Shown here: positions 1-10,860 of the stretch, piece after piece | Layout of the letters: each line of letters starts with the position of its first letter | Position numbering within the stretch: the first letter of the stretch is position 1 | Assembly (NCBI GenBank): GCA_036897095.1 | Contig: JAYMSP010000530.1 | Location: 1 to 48,300, forward strand | DNA from: Plantago elongata | Lineage: Eukaryota > Streptophyta > Magnoliopsida > Lamiales > Plantaginaceae | Length of the DNA: 48,300 bases | Reading direction: 5' to 3' | Notes under the pieces: generated by a model | Databases searched by the model: none | Told to the model about the DNA's origin: nothing | Seen by the model: only the letters and a program-made list of their open reading frames with translations | Position numbers and translations under genes: made by a program

Positions 1-2439
1 TAAAATGATGGGCAACGACCCATCGCAACCCGAATATATAGGACCGTTTGAATAGTCCGAACAAGCAAGCAAGAGCCTGAAAGAATAGAGCTGCAGATCT
101 CTTTATAAATTTTGTCGAACAAGTCGATTTTCCAAGTTTTCCAAAATAGTGTGGTTGCTTTTGAAATCCTTTTTTTTATGCAATGCATATCATGTGGAAT
201 AGCAAGATATAACCAGAATACAGAACAATAGATTACAACACGAATAACCAAATAGTTAGTAGTCGTGTCGTTGTCGATCGAGATGTCGTCGCGTAGTCGA
301 AGTTAGAATCAAGCAAGCAAGCGAGAACAAATACTGGAATAGGAAGACTTTGAAAGATAACAACTTTCCCAGGGCCGGATGCCGGAAATCTTACTATTTT
401 TAGTAAGACGGAGTGGAAATCACTCACCTTTAAATCGTTCCTTGCCAGTTCTCAGGGTACGAAGTTCCTGGATAAGGTACCCACTAGTAAGGAACATATC
501 TAAAATTAAGCAAACTACCCCCCTTGAACCCACGACTCTAATCAGACTAAAAGTCACGTAAGCACGTAACATAAAAGAGTGAAACGAGACATGAAACACC
601 CGAAACAATTAATCACTTAATTACGAAATAAATTCACAAGTATGGGGAATCAAATTTTACAATTCTGTCGATAAAAGAGAATACAAAACTTCAACAAAAT
701 AAAGTTGGCCACTTGGGATTTAAACCAGACCACCCTACTATACACACACTCAACACCATAGTACACACGCACTACACCACAAAAATATACACAACTACAC
801 AAATAGAAATTAACAAGACCCATACCAACACAACAACTAGTAGTACCATAATACAACACAAAGGTATTAGTTTTAAAGGCAATAGGGGAAAAGGTTCATG
901 TAGCTCTTAATTAGCAACATCAAGCTCGACCAGATTATATTTACCAAACAACCATCACTTGCAAATTGTGAACGCGAGTAGAACAAACAATTAGAATAGG
1001 GAGACCAAGTATTGTAGCACAAGTACATTCATAAATTACATGTAAATTCACGCAGCACAAATAATAGCACATGATCATCACATTACAAAAGTTAGTTCTA
1101 CTAAATCACTAATTAATCAGGATAAATACATACATTAGAAAGTACACACTAGTACATGCTTATTTATAGGGAGCTATACCCACACAGCAACACCAACTAC
1201 GCGCCACTAAGCTAGTAAGCACATTACTACAATTACTCATGTGATGATAGCAATGAGAACAAGATTGCAGGCATGTACATAAAGCATTTGTCATAATGTA
1301 GAAGCATGCGAGTGAACCAGCATACACCACCAAGCAACAAATCAAACACAACTGATTAAACGAATCCTTTGCCAGTTAACAAGTCACCTCAATCACACAC
1401 CACCATAGTAACTAGCACACAAACCAACAGCCAATTCGAACTACAAAACCACAAATAACAAACCAGACCAGACTAGTAAGACTAAACAAACAACAACAAA
1501 CCATACTAGTAAGATTAAACAAACAACCCATACCCGTAGACTAAACAATACACGGCAACAACGAAACCAAGGGAGCAGGCTAAGCATATGGAACAAAAAG
1601 AACATACCAAGTATAACAACTACAAGATTCCAATAACAATCATACATCAGAGCAGACAAGCATATGAACAAAATCCAAATTCCCAATCACAGTAGCACAC
1701 TTGGCAATGCATAAGCACCAGGCAATAGATGTATTGCACTAATCAAAGCTTCACATCAAACTAGAAGATAAAATGTTAAAAAGGAACATACCAACCTAAA
1801 CCAATAGGCCATATGATTAACCGGTCCAAAAATACGAAACTAGACTAAATCTAAATATACAGACCAACTCATCAGCATAAATCTGGCAACCTGACCCAAA
1901 CCAATCGAGTGTAACAAGAATTAGAGTATTCAACGAGAGAGTAGCAGCACTTTCAGATAGAAAAACAAAGCACGAGCAGTCGTGGACAAAGCAAAACAAA
2001 TTTGAACACCCAGTCACACACAAACTAACATATTATGAAATACAGACACGGAGGAACAGGCCAATGCGATTGCCAACAATAAACAAAATATCAAAGATAG
2101 AAAGAACGCATAATTGCACAAAACTTCAATTGACGCCTATTACCAATTTGAAGACAACACCACAAACAACATGTCAGATTATGAATTACAGGAAACAATA
2201 AAAATTCGACATTGACAATACACGAAATCAGACATAATCAAACAGAGCACGGGCCAAGCAAATCAATATTAAACAGAGATCAGAACATTCGTTTAATTCT
2301 CAATTCGGACTCAACAATTAGGCATACAATCAGACATGTAAGGTGCAAGAAACCCACAACAACAATTTCATTAAAGGGCAAAGCAGATAGCAAATGGGGA
2401 AACACAGGCAGACGTATACAGTATGATACACGAGTGCAG

Positions 2440-2461
2440 ACACACACACACACACACACAC
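2440..2461. repeat. (AC)n microsatellite
   Basis: Uninterrupted AC dinucleotide run of about 11 units, directly visible. Confidence 0.9.
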
Positions 2462-2724
2462 CGACTTGGAAGAACAAGGGAACACGGACAATCAATTGTA
2501 CAATTCCCAGCCCAGAACTCGAATTGAAGAGAGGGGAAAACACTTATCGGAAGAGTAGAACAAAGTCAAGTTATGGAAGGAGAAGCGAGACTCTAAATCC
2601 GATTGGAGAGGTACGAATTGTGGTGGTGGAAGGCGAAATCGGTGGTGCTGGGCGAAGGCAGTGGTGGTGTCGTTTGATAAAGGAGAGGTCAAAGGTGAAG
2701 AATGAAAGGGAAGAAGATGAGCCC

Positions 2725-2732
2725 TATTTATA
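2725..2732 (-). promoter_or_regulatory. TATA box (minus strand)
   Basis: The plus strand reads tatttata, so the minus strand carries TATAAATA in the context CTCCTATAAATAGGGCTC. This is a strong plant TATA-box context and is followed about 30 bases downstream by CT-rich leader-like sequence. It would drive transcription leftwards into the 1-2700 block. Confidence 0.4.
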
Positions 2733-2994
2733 GGAGCTCTTGCCGACATAGCTTAATTGAGAAGCTTGACCGCCTCTTCACCGCTTCCGACCGTCACTGT
2801 GGCGGCTGATGGCTTCCTTTGGAAGCTTTCCAAACTCAATCCATTGTCAGCTTGTGTCACAAGCTTCATAACGCTCCAATCTTCCAGGTCACGAGTCGCC
2901 ACACACGGAATCAAAGGTAAAACGGAGAGAATCACCGTGCTCTTGTTGATTTATAGTGGAATTGAACGTTTGGCTGAAGAATGGAAATTGGCTA

Positions 2995-5286
2995 AGGATC
3001 GAGTCGGCGATAATCTTGTATGAGTGGCTTTTTATGCCATACGGATTATCAAATGCACCAAGCACCTTTATGTGTGTGATGAACTAGGCTCTCCGACCTT
3101 TCATTGGGAAGTTTGTCGTCGTTTATTTTGATGACATTCTGATTTACAGCGCCGAAGATGTGCACATCTTGAACACTTGCGAGAGGTGTTATTAGTCCTG
3201 CGTCGTGATAAATTCTATGTTGCCACCGAGAAATGTGCCTTTCTATGTGCTTCAATCTAGTTTCTTGGTTATGTGGTTTCGCGTGAGGGATTGAAAGTCG
3301 ACCCTAGCAAGATTCTGGCAGTTGACCAATTGCCTCGACCTTCGTCTATCACAGAGGTTCGCAGCTTTCATAGATTGGCTTCCTTCTATCGACGTTTTAT
3401 TCCCCACTTTAGTGGTGTGATGGCTCACATCACGAATTGCATGAAAGGGAAAGCTTTCCAATGGACTACCGATGCTGATGCTGCCTTCATTGAAATCAAC
3501 CGTCGGCTCACTTCAACCCCTGTTTTGGTACTTCCCGACTTCACCCAGCCCTTTGAGCTCCATTGCGATGCTTTAAAGACCGGTATTGGAGCTGTACTCA
3601 GTCAATTAGACCGCCATGTTGCATATTTCAACGAGAAACTTTATGGTGCTATGCTCTGGTTCAATACCTATGACATTGAGTTCTATGCTATTGTCCAAGC
3701 CATTAAGCATTGGCGTCATTACTTGTTTCAGCGTGAACTCGTACTCTACACGGACCACGACTCTCCGAAACACCTTGGCAGTCAAGATAAGATTTCTTAT
3801 CTCCAGCAGTTCACTTTCGTGATTAAACACAAGGCAGGTGTCTCTAATCGCCTGGCCGATGCGTTGAGTCGAATACATGGTTTGCTGACCTAGATGCGTG
3901 TTCATGTTCCCGATTTTGACTCGTTTTTGGATCTTTATGTGGATGACCCATTCTTCTCACAAATCCTTCCCACATTCAACATGGTGAGACCACGGAGTTT
4001 GTGCTGGAAGACGGGTTTCTCTTCCGCGGGGTACAATTGTGCATTCCGGATTGTAGTGTGCGTCTAAAGATGATTAAGGAACTTCATAATGAAGGCCACA
4101 TGGGACGTGATCGCACTCTTCAGCTTCTTGTGGTATCATATTTTTGGCCCTCTATGCACAAGGAAGTAGGTCGCTTTGTTGCACGTTGTCGTGTTTGCCA
4201 TATGGCAAAAGGAGCTGCGATTAATGCTGGTTTATATTTACCCCTGCCTATTCCTACACATCCATGGTTCGATGTTAGTATGGACTTTGTCCTTAGTTTA
4301 CCACATACACAATGTGGTTCTGATTCTATATATGTGGTTGTTGATCGATTTTTGAAGATAGTTCACTTTATCCCATGTAAGAAGACTTCTGATGTTGTGG
4401 CTGTAGCACTACTATACTTTCGGGATGTGTATTGTCTCCATGGACTCCCTGCTTCTATCGTTTCTGATCGTGATACGCACTTTGTGAGTAACTTATGGAG
4501 GAGTCTCTGGCGTATGGTTAATATGCAGCTGAACTTTAGCAGTGCCTACCATCCTCAAACTGATGGTCAAACTGAGGTGGTTAATCGCTCCTTAGGGAAT
4601 CTATTGCGCAACCTAGTTGGGGATCATCTTAAGGCGTGGGACCAGAAGCTGCCTCAAGCCGAGTTTCCCCATAACCATGATGTAAATTGTTCCACTAGTT
4701 TCAACCCTTTCAATGTGGTTTACGGGTTATCTCCATGGGGTCCTCTTGATTTGCTAGCTTTACCCAGCAAGGTACGTTCCCATGCTACTACAGAGGAATT
4801 GGTTGATCATATAACACAGGTTCATAAGGCTACTCATGATCACTTGGTTGCTGCAACTGTTAAGTACAAGGAAAAGGCTGATCAGAAACGTCGAGCCGGT
4901 AATTTTGAAGTTGGTGACTTTGTCTGGGCCATCCTTACTAAAGATCGCTTTTCTGCTCATGAATATACCAAGCTTGCTGCCAAGAAGATTGATCAATCGA
5001 GATTGTGGAGAAGATTAATCCAAATGCTTATCGTTTGCGTCTTCCCAGCCATGTGCGTACTGCTGATGTTTTCAATGTGAAGCATCTCATTCCTTTTACA
5101 GGTGACACTTCTTTCGATGAGGATGATGCGGCTGCAGATTCGGGGTCGAATCATTTCTATCCTGGGGGGAATGATGCGGTGCAAATCGAGGATGTTTTAA
5201 TGCAAAAGCCCGAAAATTCAAAGTTGTCGAAGAAGTGTCTGATTTCGACAAACGCGGATGTTTTCCTAATGGAAACGGTGTTCTGA
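2995..5286 (+). pseudogene. 5'-truncated, frameshifted Ty3/gypsy pol (RT to integrase)
   Basis: This is the second half of a plant Ty3/gypsy polyprotein. It begins abruptly in the reverse transcriptase at the [17 protein letters not shown] region. An in-frame stop follows, then the catalytic box (VVVYFDDILIYSA) near 3112-3152. The connection/RNase H part runs 3273-3893 (PDFTQPFELHCDA; LYTDH; the end HKAGVSNRLADALSRI). Next comes integrase at about 4001-5000, with an HHCC-like finger (LHNEGHMGRDRTLQLL, CRVCHMAKG) and the core (VSMDFVLSLP, DRDTHFVSNLWRSLW, SAYHPQTDGQTEVVNRSL). After a one-base frameshift near 5000 the reading continues as INPNAYRLRLPSHVRTADVF to the stop. Gag, protease and the first half of RT are absent, so the copy is dead. 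The C-terminal wording suggests a chromovirus lineage (CRM or Reina type), which I cannot resolve further. Confidence 0.85.
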
Positions 5287-5640
5287 GCAAGAATCATCGC
5301 TTTGCCATGACATAAGACGGATTCGACGATCCGAGATCATCTGGAGGGTTTAAATCGCAATTTTATAGTTTTGGGGTCTTTTTGTAATTTTCAATAAGTA
5401 GTATAAGTAGTAGAATTCAAGTAGTATTTGGTTTTCTTGCTTTTCAAGTTATTTATTTAGTATTTAATCAATGTTATAGACATTGTATTCTTCAAGTTTT
5501 GATTGATTTATATAAAACGAGGTTTCCTCAAAATTTGTTAATTTTCGGTATTTCTTCGGATCTGAACGAAACTTTGATAAAAAGAATTCTTCATGTCCAC
5601 GTACGCTGCATCATTTCTCCTTTCAGCTGATATGTTGTTC
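5287..5640 (+). repeat. Probable 3' UTR and 3' LTR remnant of the Ty3/gypsy copy
   Basis: Directly after the pol stop there are about 350 non-coding bases with a tataaaacgagg TATA-like stretch near 5511 and short direct repeats of the type aagtagtataagtagtag. Position and composition fit a short LTR or 3' tail of the upstream element. I cannot define TG..CA ends because no second copy is present in the window. Confidence 0.4.
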
Positions 5641-7337
5641 GATCATTTCTCTCTTTTAAAAATAACTTGTGATAACCGTAGAATAATGCACTATAAAGAT
5701 TTGACAAGAATGGATGGAGTAATTTAGATATAGAATTCATCAAATAATGGGAAATTTTGCTCCAACAATCAAGTTGGTGAAAATTTTTTTAAAAATACTT
5801 ATATATCAAAGTTGCAAATGTAAGGAAAACATTACATCATAATGTATAAATGTACATTTTTCACACTTAAAATTATACATTTAGTGTGATAATATAATTT
5901 TTTTCTATATTATAAAATGTAAATGATATATTAATTAATTTTTAAATTAATAATTCCAGAAAGGTATTAGCCCGAATCCCTCCCAATCCAAATAATTAGT
6001 TTAATGTTGCTTGAACTTTTGGGGCAGAATTGAAAAATGACTGGAGCTAGGTTTGGGCCAGAATTGAAGAATTGTTGGACTAAAGGTAGTTGATATTATC
6101 TATTAAAATCCATAATACTATGATTTGGACCGTTATGGGACATAGACTAAAACATATTCTAATTAGGAAGGTTGATTCTTTCAATATATTTTGTAAAGGG
6201 GATAATATACTTTCAATATAAGAATTTAACATACTGTTGTGTAATGTTACTCGAATCAACTCCAACAACAAACAACGATCAATCCACACAAAACACAATT
6301 AATTCACCACAATCGTTCCACCAACAATTTCATCAACAATTGATCAAAGACCGGTAAACAGAAAACTAGAAACCAAAGCACACAGAGAACAACAAATTTA
6401 CTTGGTTCGTCAAATGGTACATCCACAAAAGTAAACTTAGTGGATGTTTGGTAAATAATTGAAATTAGATCCGTTTGAATGTATAAATAGTGATTAAATT
6501 TTAGTAGAATTGTTAAAATTAATATTTGGTATAAAATTATAACTTGATAGGGTATTGTAAGTTTGTTATATAGGTTGTGTAAGAGATAAATGATTGGTGT
6601 AAATATGATGTGATTGGTATTGGGATTTGATAAAATATGTATGCATATTAGATTGGTTAATTATTGATATTTGAGGTTGTTAGAATTATATGATTAATTT
6701 AATTATGTAATAAGTTGTTTGATAGTATCTGTATATGGAATAATGTTTTTAATATTAAAATGAGATAAAATTATAATAATAAAATTATATTCGAGAATAA
6801 TCGAAGTAAATATCCGTCTTTCTTTCTACGCGCCGCTGTCTATGACCGACTTCTACTCGTCTTCGTCTTCTTCAGTCATATACAATTCACATCTTCACAA
6901 TTGTACACAAGCGGCTAGCTTAAAACGTAACATGTTGAAGGTGCACTTGCAAATTAGTCAAGCAGGGCACTACATTTTGTAGTAGTTTCAATTTAAAGTT
7001 TTAACAAAACAAAACAGTTACAGTGAGTCCCAAATTACTTTGAGAGAATACGGAGTACTTGAAGAATACGGTGGTGAAAACAATTACAGTAGTCTTCAAT
7101 TCTCCTTCTTCTCCATCATTCTCTTCTTTATTTTTATTTTTTTTAATTTTAAAGACAACCAAAATATATCCATTTCATCATAAGAGCTACAAACAACAAA
7201 AGATTCATAAACAAATATTTGTTTTCCATACCATAAGAGAAAATTAAAAGTTAATTAATTAAAGCCGCACTAATTAATCAATTAATTAATCCATCCCAAA
7301 AAAAATAAGGCCAAAATCAAAACCAACGTCTTCATCA
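5641..7337. other. AT-rich intergenic spacer
   Basis: No gene is supported here. Most of the stretch is A/T-rich with short stop-interrupted frames. A MITE-like remnant lies at 6471-6600. The stretch around 5960-6080 mentions no recognisable coding signal. Confidence 0.6.
6471..6600. repeat. MITE-like remnant, related to the element at 33945-34197
   Basis: The order of short blocks (tttgaat, aatagtgat, gaattgttaaaatt, tttggtataaaatta, tagggtatt, gttatatagg) matches the central part of the 33945-34197 element with scattered substitutions and small indels. Terminal inverted repeats are not preserved here. The assignment is by eye. Confidence 0.45.
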
Positions 7338-7736
7338 TCAGCTCAGCTGGATAACAGACACCTCAAAAGTCAGATTCCAATCAGTGAGGTGGTGCTTGCA
7401 GATGACCCCCAAAATTATCACCACCACCACCACACTTCGTCGCCTGCTCCTTTCTCCATCACTCCCTTCTCTCGACCCTCCACCACCACCATATCCACCA
7501 CCGCCATATCCATCACTCTCACCACCATACCCACCGCCTCGCCCTTCATACCTCCCACCACCACCACCTCTGCTACCACCACCGTTATACCACCCGCCGC
7601 CGCCGCCATATCCACCAACTCCACCGTCATATCCGCGAGTAGATCCCTGCACAGGAGCACCGTCAGGCCCGGTCACGTTCGCCGCCTTCGCATGGTCGTC
7701 GCTGCCTTCCTCAACAACGTACTCCACCTGTTCACC
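7338..7736 (-). pseudogene. C-terminal fragment of a glycine-rich cold-shock-domain protein (GRP2/CSP type)
   Basis: The minus strand encodes GEQVEYVVEEGSDDHAKAANV followed by TGPDGAPVQGSTRG and then a long Gly/Tyr/Arg tail. This is the exact end of the cold shock domain plus hinge of plant CSP/GRP2 RNA-chaperone proteins. The N-terminal two thirds of the domain (RNP1/RNP2, KGFGFI and DLFVHQ) cannot be found upstream in any frame. The tail drifts into Val-rich and then unrelated sequence instead of the expected CCHC zinc knuckles, which suggests a frameshift. Plant CSP genes are usually intronless, so a missing exon is an unlikely explanation. I read it as a broken, partial copy. The proline-rich plus-strand frame over the same bases is its shadow. 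Confidence 0.55.
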
Positions 7737-8304
7737 ATCACCGCCGCGTCTTCCTCTTCGCCACCTTGGTTTCTATCACCGATCTCCTCAGTTCCGGCTT
7801 CTTCTCCGCCTCAATCGAATTCGGACTGATTCGATCTCAAAACTCTCGATTTTGACGCCGATCTCCACAGCTCCGGTATGCTACTCGGATTCTTCTCCAA
7901 ATTTGTCACCTCAATCGCCTATCCAAATTTCTGTCTTCTACTATTCTTCTTCTTCTTCAGTTAGTTTTGGTATTGTAGTTCGCTGTTCTACTTCTTCTTC
8001 AGTCTGCTTGATTTGGATTGGAATACACAATTATTTGATTTGGATTGGAAACAGTAATTAGCAGGCATCAAAATGCTATAGTAGCAACATTTCAATTTAT
8101 TCTACTTGAATGTGATGCCAAACACAATTTGAAACTATTTCCATCCAAATGGGCGTTTGGATTCTATGCCACTCACCCCCTTAGAGATATTATTGACCAC
8201 ATGATTTACAAAATCATAGAACGAGTCTTCACAAACGCAAAGTTGCAGTTCGTTAATCTAAGTTCAAGATAGCCTAACTTATATTCTATATTGAATTGGA
8301 GAAA
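7737..8304. other. Low-complexity spacer
   Basis: The stretch up to about 8040 is pyrimidine-rich on the plus strand (many TTC runs), and the rest is AT-rich. I see no domain or RNA gene. Confidence 0.5.
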
Positions 8305-8490
8305 TGTAATTGTTTCTATGATATTGAAGAATGATAATTATAATGTTGATAAGATACAATGACTACAAAATGATCTCTTTTATACCCAATCGCCAGAACA
8401 TGGAAAAAAACCTATTGGAGTAGTACGCAATCGTAACTGAAAGACTGAACTAATTGTTATACAACTGTGACGATAACAATTGTTGTAACA
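8305..8490 (-). repeat. 3' LTR of a Ty1/copia remnant
   Basis: On the minus strand it starts TGTTACAACA and ends CAATTACA, that is TG..CA with matching short inverted ends. It contains a TATA-type promoter (GGGTATAAAAGAG, around 8380-8392). A polypurine tract lies just upstream in the same orientation. The length of about 186 bases is at the short end for plant copia LTRs. The second LTR is not in the window. Confidence 0.6.
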
Positions 8491-8522
8491 TTCTAATAAT
8501 TTCCCCTCTCCTTTTTCAAACA
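8491..8522 (-). promoter_or_regulatory. Polypurine tract of the Ty1/copia remnant
   Basis: The minus strand reads GAAAAAGGAGAGGGGAAATT a few bases before the LTR start. This is where second-strand priming occurs in LTR retrotransposons. Confidence 0.6.
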
Positions 8523-8652
8523 CTACTTCAACCCTATGATTATAACAAATTTTGATTATTACTATTCATATCTAACCTCCTTGATTGAGCTGCATTCTCA
8601 CAAATCTCCACCTCGGTTCAATCAATTCTATGATATACTCAAAATATCATTC

Positions 8653-8860
8653 CTAATGTTGGAGCTCCCCCTTCCGCGCTTTCATCAACAAACATAAATG
8701 AAACTTAGCAACCGGTAAAGCTTTTGTCAAGCTATCTGCCATATTCTCAAAAGTACGTATTTTTTCCACGTTGATGCTCCCTTCAACTATCACATCTCTA
8801 GTGTAGTATATTATAAACCAACTACAAAGCACATCAATTGTCTTAATGGATATCATCACT
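8653..8860 (-). pseudogene. Ty1/copia RNase H C-terminal end
   Basis: The minus-strand frame reads RDVIVEGSINVEKIRTFENM then ADSLTKALPVAKFHLCL. This matches the conserved end of Ty1/copia polyproteins (R..I..G.I.V..I.T.EN.AD..TK.LP...F). The reading breaks off near 8860, where LINE sequence of the opposite strand starts, so the rest of pol is missing. It lies in the correct order and orientation with the PPT and LTR at 8305-8522. Confidence 0.8.
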
Positions 8861-8941
8861 TTTATCCTTTGTCAAGAACTTTTTATTCACCTCCCGTTTC
8901 GAAAGTCTACAACAAATGCTTGCAGCCACACCACCCTAGCT

Positions 8942-8957
8942 CCCCCCCCCCCCCCCC
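8942..8957. repeat. Poly-C run (16)
   Basis: Sixteen consecutive C residues, directly visible inside the LINE RT remnant. The count is prone to sequencing error. Confidence 0.85.
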
Positions 8958-10469
8958 AAACACTTTCCAAATTTGCTATTTCGCTGATGACTGTATGACT
9001 TTTTGTAAAGTAGGTCCCTGGGTCGGTTCAGGAACTGAAAGAACTGTCCCTTCACGTATGTCACGACTTCTGGGCAATCTGTCCGTTGGCAAATGTTTAG
9101 AATCTTGTTCTCACCCATCACCCCGCTGCAGACCAAACAAAACATTATCTTTACCCTTAGGTTGACTTTGAACAATTGAAAGGACAAGAACCTTGGAGTT
9201 CCTTTCCTGATCGGGAGAAAGAAATCTGATCTTTTTTACCACATCATATATAACATGGATACAACTAGAATAAGTACCTTGTATACCAGTTTCTTGTCCT
9301 ACACTGGGCATGCTACTTTAATTAAGTGTTACCAATGTAATCCCGGCATGTCTATCACCAAAGTACTCCAAAGTTGCACTGCGGAGCATAACTCTCTCAA
9401 CAAGCAATTCATCTGGAATGCCACTAAGAAAGTTTCCAAACAGGGCCGAGTGCGGTGGGCTACTATTTGCACACCTAAACATGTTGGGGCCTTGGGATTC
9501 GCAACATTTCTACGCTTATACGCAAAGTACTTTCCTACCTCTTTCCTCCACACAACTGCTCGTCCTCACCATAGTTGACTCTGGAAAACTCTTGTCAAGC
9601 ACTAGGACCTCCTGACACCGACCCTTCTCTAGCAGATATCGGATGGACGCAACATTGACCTCTAAGTGGCCCAAAATTTCGGATCTATCCGAATGTGCAC
9701 CCCATAGTGTTCAACATGACGAAATGCCAAATCACCTATTCTTCTCACGCCCGCTCTTTGCGACTCTATGCACCTTATTCAGGCCGACAAGGTGGCACCC
9801 AACTCAAGGCTCTCTTGCCGAACTAATGTTTAGCCTCTCTCTCAATTCACCACAACAACTCTGGTATATTACCTTAACCTGGCTTATTTAGAACTCTCGA
9901 AACCTTAAACTTTTTTGCAGCCAGTATATTAACCTTAATCTGTTATGCCATCGGTGTTTTCAATCAAACAATGAGTTAGTGGCTCAAGCAGCCCCACCGC
10001 TGACCCTGAAAAAACACTTCACTGTGCCCGAACTCCACCACCTTCTAGTTTTATCTGCCTGAATATTGACAGGATCGCCCTGGGTAACCAGGGTCAAGCT
10101 AGGATAGGAAGTATATATCTTTAGGAACCAACTTGGTGAGTTTATCCAAGCGGCTTGTGGGTACATAGTTGGACAAATAATAATTTGTTGAAAATCACGG
10201 CTCTACGAACAAGATTAACACTAGCTCTCGAGATAGGCATATGTAAACTGCTTATACAAACAAATTCTCACTACTGTATTTATTTTCTTGTTTGTGCAGG
10301 ATGCATGGTTAAGTGCGCGTTCACCGCCAACTCATATGTGAGCTCCTCCACCAGCTACTCGGTTTCCAAGAAGTATATCTTTGTTTTGTGTACAAGGGGT
10401 CTAACGGCGTAGTAGATATCTTGCCAAACGTGGAAGTTCCCCTATTTTGTGTTCTAGTCCAGTCGTTAG

Positions 10470-10500
10470 TAGTAGTAGTAGTAGTAGCAGCAGCAGCAGT
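10470..10500. repeat. (AGT)n(AGC)n trinucleotide repeat
   Basis: About six AGT units pass directly into about five AGC units within the 3' part of the plus-strand LINE. Confidence 0.85.
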
Positions 10501-10860
10501 TTTACGGATCCTAATATAGTTAATATCGAATAGATAACCCTGACTTTAGATATATGGTATATTTGTCCTGCTTATTTAACATTGTTACAAGTTTAAGATC
10601 TTAGCTCATGCACTAGATTCGTGTCGAATGTTTTGTACATTGTCATGAGCTCATATACACTTCAACTTGTGTAAATTATATAGTAGTCGTCTTGCTAAAA
10701 AAAAAAAAAACACGCTCGCTCTACGTACAGGTGATCTTGTTCTTGCACCTCTGCACAAAATTGACTGGGCGAAATCAATCAACAATTCTACTTTTAAGTT
10801 GCCAAACAGCGGACTATAATCTCACAACTCATTATGTCACTTTCCAAGTAACATGTACAC

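Larger units (their letters stand above)
1..2990 (-). repeat. Non-coding block resembling a long Ty3/gypsy LTR or a promoter plus leader
   Basis: I see no convincing gene here. Read on the minus strand, the right edge looks like a plant promoter: a G/C-containing upstream part, a TATAAATA box, then a pyrimidine-rich leader followed by a long T/G-rich stretch. The overall look (TATA box, CT-rich start, long non-coding tail near retroelement debris) fits a long LTR of a chromovirus-type Ty3/gypsy element. It would equally fit the promoter, 5' UTR and first intron of a host gene reading leftwards out of the window. No TG..CA ends, PBS or second LTR copy can be seen inside the window, so the identity is an inference. 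The short reading frames in it are not conserved-looking. Confidence 0.3.
8869..10711 (+). mobile_element. Decayed LINE (non-LTR retrotransposon), 3' part
   Basis: Three separated domains of a plant L1-type LINE appear in order on the plus strand. First is the RT active-site region with an F/Y-ADD box (CYFADDCMTFCK) near 8970-9010. Then comes the RT C-terminal and zf-RVT region (LNKQFIWNATKK ... ATICTPKHVGALGF) at about 9390-9510. Last is an RNase H-like domain at about 10130-10440 (ALRTRLTLALEIGICKLLIQ; CFVYKGSNGVVDILPN). Many stops and frame changes make it non-functional. The 3' end is marked by an A run at 10698-10711. A run of 16 C at 8942-8957 sits inside the RT. The 5' part (ORF1, endonuclease, most of RT) is absent. 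Confidence 0.75.

Noticed and set aside
2212-2733. 173-codon plus-strand frame
   Set aside because: It crosses an AC microsatellite, has no domain, and lies in a block that looks like a minus-strand promoter and leader.
7384-8061. Plus-strand proline-rich, extensin-like reading frame
   Set aside because: It is the complement of the glycine-rich cold-shock protein tail, whose minus-strand hinge signature TGPDGAPVQG is far more specific. The plus frame lacks a signal peptide and any SPPPP-Tyr register.
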